Position numbers and translations under genes: made by a program. A DNA stretch of 64,000 nucleotides from Variovorax ginsengisoli (GTDB taxonomy: Bacteria; Pseudomonadota; Gammaproteobacteria; Burkholderiales; Burkholderiaceae_C): contig NZ_JAUJZH010000001.1 of the NCBI RefSeq assembly GCF_030486595.1, positions 372,001-436,000 of the forward strand, in the 5' to 3' direction. How positions within the stretch are numbered: the first letter of the stretch is position 1; every line of letters starts with the position of its first letter. The notes beneath the pieces are model-generated. The model worked only from the letters and a program-made list of their open reading frames with translations, made no database searches and was not told the origin of the DNA. Positions 33,547 through 41,651 of this stretch are shown one piece after another.

Positions 33547-35819
33547 GCGTCCCCCGCCGGATGCGCGGCATGGCTGCCCAGCGCCAGGGCCACCGAGGTG
33601 CGCTCGGCCAGCGCGCCCGCGCTTTCGTCGTCGGCCTGGCGCAGCTGCGCCTGGTAGAGCCGCCAGTAGGCGCCCTGCTTTTCCATCAGCGTGTCGTGCG
33701 GACCGACCTCGACGACCTCGCCCCGGTCCATGACCACCAGCCGGTCGGCCTTGCGCAAGGTCGACAGCCGGTGCGCGATGGCGATCGTGGTGCGGCCCTT
33801 CACGAGGTTGTCGAGCGCTTTCTGGATCTCTTTCTCGGTCTCGGTGTCGACCGCCGAGGTGGCCTCGTCGAGGATCAGGATGCGCGGGTCGATCAAGAGC
33901 GCGCGCGCGATGCTGATGCGCTGGCGCTCGCCGCCCGACAGGCCCTGCCCCCGCTCGCCCACCAGCGAGTCGTAGCCGTGCGCGAGCCGCAGGATGAAGT
34001 CGTGCGCATGGGCGGCGCGGGCCGCCGCGACGATCTCCTCGCGCGTCGCCTCGGGCTTGCCGTAGGCGATGTTCTGCGCGATGGTGCCGAAGAAGAGAAA
34101 AGGCTCCTGCAGCACCAGCCCGACGTGGCGCCGGTAGTCGGCCACCGCGAAGCGCCGGATGTCGGTGCCGTCGACCTTGATCGCGCCGTCGGTGACGTCG
34201 TAGAAGCGGCAGATCAGGTTCACCAGCGTGCTCTTGCCCGAGCCGCTATGGCCGACCAGGCCGATCATCTCGCCCGGCTCGATCACCAGGTCGAGGTCGC
34301 GGATCACCGCCCGGCTGCCGTAGCGGAAGCCGACGTCGGCCATCTCGATGCGGCCCTGCACGCGCTCGACCTTGACCGGGTTGGCCGGCTCGGGCACGTT
34401 GCTCACGTGGTCGAGGATGTCGAAGATGCGCTTGGCGCCGGCCGCGGCCTTCTGCGTCACCGAGACGATCCGGCTCATCGAGTCGAGCCGGGTGTAGAAG
34501 CGCCCGATGTAGGCGATGAACGCGGTCAGCACGCCGACCGTGATGCGCCCGCGCGCCACCTGCCAGATGCCGAAGCCCCAGACCACCAGCAGGCCGATCT
34601 CGGTCAGGAGCGAGACGCTGGGCGTGAACAGCGACCAGGTCTTGTTGAGCTTGTCGTTGACCTGCAGGTTGTAGACGTTGGCGGCATGGAAGCGCTTCGC
34701 CTCGCGCTGCTCCTGGGCGAAGGCCTTGACCACCCGGATGCCGGGAATGGTGTCGGCCAGCACGTTCGTGACCTCGCTCCAGACCCGGTCGATCTTCTCG
34801 AAGCCGGTGCGCAGGCGGTCGCGCACCACGTGGATCATCCAGGCGATGAAGGGCAGCGGCACCAGCGTCACCACCGCCAGCAGCGGATTGATCGAGAACA
34901 GGATCACCGCCGTCATGGCGATCATCAGCACGTCGGTCAGGAAATCGAGCGCATGCAGCGACAGGAAGACATTGATGCGGTCGGTTTCGGAACCGATCCG
35001 CGCCATCAGGTCGCCGGTGCGCTTGCCGCCGAAGTAATCGAGCGGCAAGGTCAGCAAGTGTTCGTAAGTGGTGGTCCGCAGGTCGGCGCCGATGCGCTCC
35101 GAGACCAGCGCCAGCAGGTAGGTGCGGGCCCAGCCCAGGGCCCAGCCGACCAGCGCCGCGGCCAGCAGCGCGCTCAGGAACATCACCACCTTGGCGACCG
35201 CGATCTGCTGCCCGTTCTGGAACGGGATCAGGATGTCGTCCATCAGCGGGATGGTCAGGTAGGGCGGCACCAGCGTGGCGGCGGTCGAGGCCAGGGTCAG
35301 CAGGAAGCCGGCGATCAGCTGCTTGCGGTAGGGCTTGGCGAAGCGGCCGAGGCGCAGCAGCACCCAGGTCGAAGGCGGCGCCTGCAGTTCCGGTTCGACG
35401 AACGGCGCCTCGTCGAGGTCGGCGCCCCCCGCTGTCGCCTGCGCGACACCCTCGGTGCGGGCGTCGAACAGCTTCTGCAGCCGCAGCGCCGCCGGCTGCT
35501 GGGCCAGCGTGAAGCGCCAGCGGCCGAGCCGGCCTTCGGTCCCCAGCAGGTCGAGCGTGCCGATGCCGGCATGGTCGCCGAGGTGGATTTCAAGGCCCTG
35601 GGCCGGGACCGGCCATTCGGACCATTGGCCGTCCGGCGCGCGGGCCAGCAGGCGCTGGTCGGTCAGGGCCAGCAGGCCCGTCTTGAATCGAAGTTGCCCG
35701 TCGAGGTCAACCGCCAGCGTGGCCAGAACGTTTTCCGCGACAGAGAGCCGACTTTTCAGAGCGTCTGAAGCCGCCTCCCCTTCGCCCCCCGGGGTTCCGA
35801 CTGGATCGTGATGTTGCAT
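33543..35819 (-). CDS. ABC exporter-type protein of the cyanophycin locus with N-terminal PH-like region
   Basis: A 758-residue half-transporter of the MsbA/multidrug type: six-helix membrane domain (from about residue 175), then an ATPase with Walker [13 protein letters not shown], signature [16 protein letters not shown], Walker B ILILDEATSAVD and the H-loop IAIAHRLST. Unusually, about 130 residues precede the membrane domain. Their pattern (FKTGLLALTDQRLLARAPDG followed by a run of beta strands) resembles a bacterial PH-like fold. The protein family is named for its link to cyanophycin genes; the cargo is unknown. ATG 35819 is chosen because longer frames run into the divergent promoter. 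Confidence 0.87.
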   Translation of the reverse strand: MQHHDPVGTPGGEGEAASDALKSRLSVAENVLATLAVDLDGQLRFKTGLLALTDQRLLARAPDGQWSEWPVPAQGLEIHLGDHAGIGTLDLLGTEGRLGRWRFTLAQQPAALRLQKLFDARTEGVAQATAGGADLDEAPFVEPELQAPPSTWVLLRLGRFAKPYRKQLIAGFLLTLASTAATLVPPYLTIPLMDDILIPFQNGQQIAVAKVVMFLSALLAAALVGWALGWARTYLLALVSERIGADLRTTTYEHLLTLPLDYFGGKRTGDLMARIGSETDRINVFLSLHALDFLTDVLMIAMTAVILFSINPLLAVVTLVPLPFIAWMIHVVRDRLRTGFEKIDRVWSEVTNVLADTIPGIRVVKAFAQEQREAKRFHAANVYNLQVNDKLNKTWSLFTPSVSLLTEIGLLVVWGFGIWQVARGRITVGVLTAFIAYIGRFYTRLDSMSRIVSVTQKAAAGAKRIFDILDHVSNVPEPANPVKVERVQGRIEMADVGFRYGSRAVIRDLDLVIEPGEMIGLVGHSGSGKSTLVNLICRFYDVTDGAIKVDGTDIRRFAVADYRRHVGLVLQEPFLFFGTIAQNIAYGKPEATREEIVAAARAAHAHDFILRLAHGYDSLVGERGQGLSGGERQRISIARALLIDPRILILDEATSAVDTETEKEIQKALDNLVKGRTTIAIAHRLSTLRKADRLVVMDRGEVVEVGPHDTLMEKQGAYWRLYQAQLRQADDESAGALAERTSVALALGSHAAHPAGDA

Positions 35820-35946
35820 TGTGTTTCTGTATCTCTGGCCCGCCGACGGACCCTTCATGGCGCTCCCGGCGCGCCGATTTTGACCGATGGCCATGGGCGC
35901 GCTTGAGGGCGCATCCGTGCTCGGCCAAAGCACAACGAACGTTTTC

Positions 35947-38187
35947 ATGACCCGTTTCGACGACATACGACTGCTGCGCATCAACTATTTGCGCGGCCCG
36001 AACCTCTGGACCTACCGGCCCGTGCTGGAAGTCTGGCTCGACCTCGGCGCGCTCGAGGACCACCCGTCCAACACCATTCCCGGCTTCACGGACCGCCTGA
36101 CCACCCTGCTGCCGGCGCTGATCGAGCACCATTGCGGCGTCGGCGAGCGCGGCGGCTTCATCCAGCGCCTGACCGAAGGCACCTGGGCCGGCCACGTCCT
36201 GGAGCACGTGGTCATCGAACTGCTCAACCTGGCCGGCATGCCGACCGGCTTCGGCCAGACCCGCAGCACCTCGCAGCACGGCGTCTACCGGATGGTGTTC
36301 CGGGCCCGCGACGAGCAGGTCGCCCGGGTCGCGCTGGCCGAAGGCCACCGGCTGCTGATGTCGGCGATCAACGACCAGCCCTTCGGCGCCGCCGACGTCC
36401 AGCGCGCGGTCGATGCGGTCAAGGCCAAGGTCGAGGATTGCTACCTCGGCCCGAGCACCGCCTGCATCGTGGGCGCCGCCACCGACCGCGGCATCCCGCA
36501 CTTGCGGCTCAACAGCGGCAACCTGGTGCAGCTGGGCTATGGCGCCAACCAGCAGCGCATCTGGACCGCCGAGACCGACTACACCAGCGCCATCGGCGAA
36601 TCGATCGCCAGTGACAAGGAACTCACCAAGTCGCTGCTCGCCAGCTGCGGCGTGCCGGTGCCCGAAGGCCAGGTGGTGGCCAACGCCGAGGAAGCCTGGG
36701 AAGCCGCCGAGGACATCGGCCTGCCGGTGGCGGTGAAGCCTTCGGACGCCAACCACGGCCGCGGCGTCTCGCTCGAGCTCCACACCCGCGACGAGGTCAT
36801 GGCCGCCTTCGCGGTCGCCGAGCCCGAAGGCAGCGACGTGATGGTCGAGCGCTTCGTGCGCGGTTCCGAACACCGCCTGCTGGTGGTCGGCGGCCAGGTG
36901 GTCGCGGCCGCGCGCGGCGAGATCATCACCGTGACCGGCGACGGCAGCTCGACCGTGGCCCAGCTGATCGACAGCCAGCTCAACAGCGATCCCCGCCGCG
37001 GCGCCGAAGAGGAATATCCGCTCGACGTGATCGTCCTCGACACCGACGCCAAGCTGCAGCTCGAACTCAAGCGCCAGGACCTCGACGGCCAGGCCGTGCC
37101 CGCGGCCGGCCGGATCGTGACGATCCAGCGCAACGGCAACATGGCGATCGACTGCACCGACCAGGTGCATCCGGACGTAGCCCATGCGGCCGTGCTGGCC
37201 GCCCGCGTGGTCGGCCTGGACATCGCCGGCGTCGACCTGGTGGCCGAGGACATCTCGCGTCCGCTGGCCGCACAGGGCGGCGCGATCGTCGAAGTCAACG
37301 CCGGCCCCGGCCTGCTGATGCACCTGAAGCCGGCCGTCGGCTCGCCGCGGCCGGTCGGCCGCGCCATCTGCGACCACCTCTTTCCGGACGACGCGCCGGG
37401 CCGCATCCCCGTGGTCGGCGTCGCCGGTTCGCAGGACACGGCCGTGCTGTCGCGCCTGGTGGCCTGGCTGATCGGCCTCGGCGGCCGCCACACGGGGCTG
37501 GCCTGCCGCGACGGATTGTTCCTCGAACGGCGCCGGGTCGACGCCCGCGACAGCGCCCACTGGGAAGCCGGCCGCCGCCTGCTCGTGAACCGCGCCGTGC
37601 AGGCGGTGGTGATCGAGAACGGCGCCGAAACCATCCTGCGCGACGGCCTGGCCTACGACCGCTGCGAAGTCGGCATCGTGACCGACCTCGAAGGCGCCCA
37701 GGCGCTGGGCGAGTTCGACATCACTGAGAGCGACCAGATGGTCCGGGTGCTGCGCACCCAGGTCGACGTCGTGCTGCCCGAGGGCACCGCCGTGCTCAAC
37801 GCCGGCGACCCGCGGGTCGCGGGCCTGGCGCCGCTGTGCGACGGCGATGTGATCCTCTACGCCGCCGACCCGCAGGCCGAGGCGCTGGCCAAGCACCGCG
37901 AAGCCGGCGGCAAGGCCGTGCTGGTGCGCCAGGACCGCGTCGTGCTGTCCAACGGCAGCAGCGAATCTTTCCTGCCCGGCCTCGGCCGGCTGACAGTCTG
38001 GCGCGCGACCCACGCGGGTGTCAGCCTCGAAAGCCTGCTCGCCGCGGTCGCCGCCGGCTGGGCGCTGGGCATTCCGCTGAACCTCATCGGTGCCGGCGTC
38101 GAAGCCTTCGAAGCCGACCTGCAAGCGGCGCTGGCCTCGCTGCAGCTGTCGCAGACCCTGATCCCCACCGAACAACAATTTGCCTGA
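35947..38187 (+). CDS. Cyanophycin synthetase homologue with degenerate Mur-ligase half (CphA'/CphA2-like)
   Basis: A 746-residue relative of cyanophycin synthetase. The N-terminal domain and ATP-grasp domain (SDKELTKSLLASCGVPVPEGQ, LPVAVKPSDANHGRGVSLEL, EVNAGPGLLMHL) are well kept, so Asp- or dipeptide-adding activity is possible. In the Mur-ligase-like part the P-loop near residue 491 reads GVAGSQDTA instead of GTNGKTTT in its neighbour, and the protein ends before the C-terminal Mur-ligase lobe, which the neighbour has. The arginine-adding half is therefore probably inactive, as in cyanobacterial CphA2. ATG 35947 aligns with the start of the second copy; ATGs at 35887 and 35893 are alternatives. 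The second synthetase follows after 37 bases. Confidence 0.9.
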   Translation: MTRFDDIRLLRINYLRGPNLWTYRPVLEVWLDLGALEDHPSNTIPGFTDRLTTLLPALIEHHCGVGERGGFIQRLTEGTWAGHVLEHVVIELLNLAGMPTGFGQTRSTSQHGVYRMVFRARDEQVARVALAEGHRLLMSAINDQPFGAADVQRAVDAVKAKVEDCYLGPSTACIVGAATDRGIPHLRLNSGNLVQLGYGANQQRIWTAETDYTSAIGESIASDKELTKSLLASCGVPVPEGQVVANAEEAWEAAEDIGLPVAVKPSDANHGRGVSLELHTRDEVMAAFAVAEPEGSDVMVERFVRGSEHRLLVVGGQVVAAARGEIITVTGDGSSTVAQLIDSQLNSDPRRGAEEEYPLDVIVLDTDAKLQLELKRQDLDGQAVPAAGRIVTIQRNGNMAIDCTDQVHPDVAHAAVLAARVVGLDIAGVDLVAEDISRPLAAQGGAIVEVNAGPGLLMHLKPAVGSPRPVGRAICDHLFPDDAPGRIPVVGVAGSQDTAVLSRLVAWLIGLGGRHTGLACRDGLFLERRRVDARDSAHWEAGRRLLVNRAVQAVVIENGAETILRDGLAYDRCEVGIVTDLEGAQALGEFDITESDQMVRVLRTQVDVVLPEGTAVLNAGDPRVAGLAPLCDGDVILYAADPQAEALAKHREAGGKAVLVRQDRVVLSNGSSESFLPGLGRLTVWRATHAGVSLESLLAAVAAGWALGIPLNLIGAGVEAFEADLQAALASLQLSQTLIPTEQQFA

Positions 38188-38224
38188 CCGGCCGGGCCTG
38201 CGGGTCCGCCGGCGCCTGAACGCC

Positions 38225-40792
38225 ATGGAAGTCACTCGCATCCGCGCCCTCCGGGGCCCGAACCTGTGGAGCCGCCACACCTGCATCGAGGCGATCGTCT
38301 CGTGCAGCCCCGAAGAATCCGCGATGGAGCGCCTGCCGGGCTTCGAGGACCGGCTGCGTGCGCTGTTCCCGACCATCGGCGAACTGCACCCGGTCGTGCT
38401 CGGCCAGCCGCTGGCGGTCGCGCACGTGCTCGAGAACGCCGCCGTCGCGCTGCAGGCCCAGGCCGGCTGCCCGGTCAACTTCGGCCACACCTCGCGCACC
38501 ATCGACGAAGGCATCTACCAGGTCACCTTCCAGTACAGCGAGGAAGCCGTCGGCCGCCGTGCGCTGGAACTGGCCCAGGCCCTGATCGACGCCGCCCAGG
38601 GCGGCACCGAATTCGACGCCACCGCGGCGATCACCGAGCTGCGCGACCTCGACGAATCCGAGCGCCTCGGACCGAGCACCGGCTCGATCGTCGACGCGGC
38701 GGTCGCGCGCGGCATCCCCTACCGGCGACTCACCAGCGGCAGCCTGGTGCAGTTCGGCTGGGGCTCCAAGCAGCGCCGGATCCAGGCCGCCGAAGTCGAC
38801 AGCACCAGCGGCGTCGCCGAGGCCATCGCGCAGGACAAGGAACTCACCAAGCAACTGCTCAACGCCGCCGGCGTGCCGGTGCCGCTGGGCCGGCCAGTGA
38901 GCGACGCCGACGACGGCTGGGCCGCGGCCCAGGAGATCGGCCTGCCGGTGGTGGTCAAGCCGCAGGACGGCAATCAGGGCAAGGGCGTCACGGTCAACAT
39001 CACCAGCCGCGAGCAACTGCTGGCCGCCTATGACTCGGCCGCCGCCTACGGCGAAGTGATGGTCGAGAAGTTCCTGCCCGGCTTCGACTTCCGCCTGCTG
39101 GTGGTCGGCGACCGGCTGGTGGCCGCCGCCCGCCGCGACCCGCCGCAGGTGATCGGCGACGGCGTCAAGTCGGTGCGCGAACTGGTCGAGCTGGTCAACC
39201 AGGACCCGCGCCGCGGCGAGGGCCACGCCACCTCGCTGACCAAGATCCGGCTCGACGACATCGCCATCGGCCGGCTCGAATCGCAGGGCCTCCAGCCCGA
39301 CAGCGTGCCGGCGCTCGGCCAGCGCGTGGTGCTGCGCAACAACGCCAACCTGTCGACCGGCGGCACCGCCACCGACGTGACGGACACGGTGCACCCCGAA
39401 GTCGCGGCCCGCGCGGTCGACGCGGCCCAGATGGTCGGACTGCACATCTGCGGCGTCGACATGGTCTGCGAGAACGTGCTGCGCCCGCTCGAGGAGCAGC
39501 ATGGCGGCGTGGTCGAGGTCAATGCCGCGCCCGGCCTGCGGATGCACATCTCGCCCTCGTTCGGCCGCGGCCGCGCGGTCGGCGAAGCGGTGATGGACAC
39601 CCTCTTCGCCCACGGCGACGACGGCCGCATCCCGGTGGTCGCCGTCACCGGCACCAACGGCAAGACCACCACCGCGCGGCTCATCAACCACCTGCTGGCC
39701 GGCAGCGGACTGCGCACCGGCATGACCAACACCGACGGCGTCTACGTCGATGGCCGCCAGACTGACAGCGGCGACTGCAGCGGCCCGAAGAGCGCGCGCA
39801 ACGTGCTGCTGCACCCCGACGTCGATGCCGCCGTGTTCGAGGTGGCGCGCGGCGGCGTGCTGCGCGAAGGCCTGGGCTTCGACCGCTGCCAGGTGGCGGT
39901 GGTGACCAACATCGGCAGCGGCGACCACCTCGGCCTCAACTACATCACCACCGTCGAGGACCTGGCGGTGCTCAAGCGCGTGATCGTGCGCAACGTGGCG
40001 CCCGGCGGCTACGCGGTGCTGAACGCGGCCGACCCCAACGTCGCGGCGATGGCCACCAGCTGCCCCGGCAGCGTGATCTTCTTCAGCGCCGACCGGACCC
40101 ATCCGGTGATGGCCACCCACCGCGCGCAGGGCAAGCGCACCGTCTACGTCGACCAGGATGCGGTGGTCGCGGCCGAAGGCTCGTGGCGCGAACGGATCCC
40201 GCTGCGCGACGTGCAGATCACGCGCAACGGCACCATCGGCTTCCAGGTCGACAACGTGATGGCCTCGGTGGCCGCGGCCTGGGCCGTGGGCCTGGACTGG
40301 GACACCATCCGCAGCGGCCTCGCGAGCTTCAAGAACGACGCCGCCGGCGTTCCCGGCCGCTTCAACGTGATGGACTACCGCGGCGCCACCGTGATCGCCG
40401 ACTACGGCCACAACACCGACGCCATGCGCGCGCTGGTGGCCGCGGTCGACACCATGCCGGCGAAGAAGCGCTCGGTGGTGATCAGCGGCGCCGGCGATCG
40501 CCGCGACTGCGACATCCGCGACCAGACCGCGATCCTCGGCCAGGCCTTCGACGACGTGATCCTCTACCAGGACGCCGCGCAGCGCGGCCGCGCCGACGGC
40601 GAGGTCATGGCGTTGCTGCGCCAGGGCCTGGAGGGCGCCGAGCGCACCCGTTTCATCGACGAGATCCGTGGCGAATTCATCGCCATCGACAGCGCCTTGG
40701 CCCGGCTGCAGCCCGGCGACCTGTCGCTGATTCTGGTCGACCAGGTCGAAGAAGCGCTGGCCCACTTGGCCAAGCGCATCGCGGCCGGCTGA
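38225..40792 (+). CDS. cphA: Cyanophycin synthetase
   Basis: Makes multi-L-arginyl-poly-L-aspartate, a nitrogen and carbon reserve granule, from Asp, Arg and ATP in the cytosol. The 855 residues have all three parts: N-terminal primer-binding domain (RALRGPNLWSRHTCIEA), ATP-grasp domain (QDKELTKQLLNAAGVPVPLG, VVVKPQDGNQGKGVTV, EVNAAPGLRMH) that adds Asp, and a Mur-ligase part that adds Arg, with P-loop VTGTNGKTTTARL near residue 476 and the C-terminal lobe (GVPGRFNVMDYRGATVIADYGHN). Length is normal. ATG 38225 is preferred to a TTG at 38180. No cyanophycinase gene lies in the window. Confidence 0.96.
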   Translation: MEVTRIRALRGPNLWSRHTCIEAIVSCSPEESAMERLPGFEDRLRALFPTIGELHPVVLGQPLAVAHVLENAAVALQAQAGCPVNFGHTSRTIDEGIYQVTFQYSEEAVGRRALELAQALIDAAQGGTEFDATAAITELRDLDESERLGPSTGSIVDAAVARGIPYRRLTSGSLVQFGWGSKQRRIQAAEVDSTSGVAEAIAQDKELTKQLLNAAGVPVPLGRPVSDADDGWAAAQEIGLPVVVKPQDGNQGKGVTVNITSREQLLAAYDSAAAYGEVMVEKFLPGFDFRLLVVGDRLVAAARRDPPQVIGDGVKSVRELVELVNQDPRRGEGHATSLTKIRLDDIAIGRLESQGLQPDSVPALGQRVVLRNNANLSTGGTATDVTDTVHPEVAARAVDAAQMVGLHICGVDMVCENVLRPLEEQHGGVVEVNAAPGLRMHISPSFGRGRAVGEAVMDTLFAHGDDGRIPVVAVTGTNGKTTTARLINHLLAGSGLRTGMTNTDGVYVDGRQTDSGDCSGPKSARNVLLHPDVDAAVFEVARGGVLREGLGFDRCQVAVVTNIGSGDHLGLNYITTVEDLAVLKRVIVRNVAPGGYAVLNAADPNVAAMATSCPGSVIFFSADRTHPVMATHRAQGKRTVYVDQDAVVAAEGSWRERIPLRDVQITRNGTIGFQVDNVMASVAAAWAVGLDWDTIRSGLASFKNDAAGVPGRFNVMDYRGATVIADYGHNTDAMRALVAAVDTMPAKKRSVVISGAGDRRDCDIRDQTAILGQAFDDVILYQDAAQRGRADGEVMALLRQGLEGAERTRFIDEIRGEFIAIDSALARLQPGDLSLILVDQVEEALAHLAKRIAAG

Positions 40793-40798
40793 GCCGTC

Positions 40799-40829
40799 GG
40801 CGCGACTCTGTCCGACAGAAAAGCGCGCC
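40799..40829 (+). terminator. GC-rich hairpin after cphA, possible terminator
   Basis: GGCGCG (40799-40804) and CGCGCC (40824-40829) enclose a second inverted repeat TCTGTC/GACAGA. The structure starts seven bases after the cphA stop. There is no U tract, so termination would need Rho or be partial. Confidence 0.4.
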
Positions 40830-40940
40830 TGCAGGACGCCGCGCGCGGCCCCCTCGTCCCACACGCCCCCTGAGCCCCGGCCCCCACAGTGGCGGCCTGG
40901 GGTGGCGCGAGTCCGCGCCGCCATGACTCAAGGAGTGACC

Positions 40941-41291
40941 ATGAGAAACACACTGCGTTCCTGTTCCGCCGCCCTGCTGGCCGCCGGCAGCCTGTTCGGC
41001 GCCTCGGCCGCCTTCGCCGCCGGCGCGCCCCTCGGCAGCCTGCCCTGCGACGGCATGATGCAGGACCGCGCAGCCTGCCTGCGCGAGCGCGGCGCGGCTG
41101 CCGAGACGGCGCGTCGTGGCGGCTTCCCCGCCCCCGACGCGGCCACCCTGCAACAGAATGCGCTGGCCCGTTGCGCCCGCCAGCCGGCCAGCGACCGCGA
41201 GGCCTGCGAAGCCCGGGTCATGGACGGCAACGTCACCGGCAGCGTGCTGGGCGGCGGCGTGATCCGGCAGGCCGAAACGCCGGTGCGCTGA
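40941..41291 (+). CDS. Small secreted protein of unknown function
   Basis: I do not recognise this 116-residue protein. It starts at ATG 40941 behind an ideal AAGGAG ribosome site, with a signal peptide (MRNTLRSCSAALLAAGSLFGASAAFAA). The mature part of about 88 residues has four cysteines (LPCDGMMQDRAACLRERG, LARCARQ, REACEARV) in a pattern that could give two disulphides. It ends VIRQAETPVR. It is likely periplasmic. It is not in an obvious operon: a hairpin separates it from cphA and another precedes the next promoter. Confidence 0.8.
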   Translation: MRNTLRSCSAALLAAGSLFGASAAFAAGAPLGSLPCDGMMQDRAACLRERGAAAETARRGGFPAPDAATLQQNALARCARQPASDREACEARVMDGNVTGSVLGGGVIRQAETPVR

Positions 41292-41299
41292 ACCGGGCG

Positions 41300-41328
41300 T
41301 GACAAGCGGGGGAAACCCAGGCTTGTCA
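41300..41328 (+). terminator. Hairpin between the secreted protein gene and the PhoB-type promoter
   Basis: TGACAAGC (41300-41307) and GCTTGTCA (41321-41328) pair perfectly over 8 bp, with an inner GGG/CCC pairing around AAA. It follows the stop codon at 41291 by eight bases. There is no U tract. Its right arm overlaps the first Pho half-site, so it may serve both as a transcription end and in regulation. Confidence 0.4.
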
Positions 41329-41367
41329 TGCGACTGTCACAATTCGCATGTTTCGGCTGGCTATAGT
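41323..41367 (+). promoter_or_regulatory. PhoB-dependent type promoter (Pho box plus -10)
   Basis: TTGTCAT (41323-41329), four bases, CTGTCAC (41334-41340), four bases, then a weaker half-site CGCATGT (41345-41351): three half-sites on an 11-bp period. Ten bases later comes TATAGT (41362-41367). This is the arrangement of enterobacterial pho promoters, where the box replaces a -35 element; indeed no good -35 is present. Transcription would start about 25 bases before the gene at 41400. Confidence 0.7.
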
Positions 41368-41399
41368 CATGGGAATGTACTAACGAGGAAGCATTTCCC

Positions 41400-41651
41400 A
41401 TGAACGCCATCAAGGTCGCCCGCCGCTTCATCGAAACGGACCCGGCCGACGCGTCTGCAAAGATCCTCGCCCGACTGGTGCTGGCGCTCGAATCAGAGGC
41501 CAGTTTCGAGCTCGTCACGCTCTACGACCTCGACTACAAGAGCTTCCAGCTGGCCATGGACATCCTGAAGGAATGGCGGCTTGATCGTTACTACGCCAGC
41601 AAGTCCAAGCTGTACGATCTATCGGTGCAGGTCAGCGAACTCAAGGAGTGA
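41400..41651 (+). CDS. Conserved-looking 83-residue protein of unknown function, Pho-promoter linked
   Basis: I do not recognise a family. The 83 residues (MNAIKVARRFIETDPADASAKIL and LKEWRLDRYYASKSKLYDLSVQV) have no signal peptide or membrane helix and look mostly helical and soluble. A GAGGAA ribosome site lies before ATG 41400, and the gene is the first behind the PhoB-type promoter. Its TGA overlaps the GTG start of the CYTH-CHAD gene by four bases (GTGA), so the two proteins should be made in step and may work together in phosphate or polyphosphate handling; that is inference. Confidence 0.8.
   Translation: MNAIKVARRFIETDPADASAKILARLVLALESEASFELVTLYDLDYKSFQLAMDILKEWRLDRYYASKSKLYDLSVQVSELKE

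Noticed and set aside
35707..40924. Two long minus-strand frames (935 and 946 codons) opposite the cyanophycin synthetases
   Set aside because: Their similarity to each other only mirrors the similarity of the two synthetase genes on the other strand.
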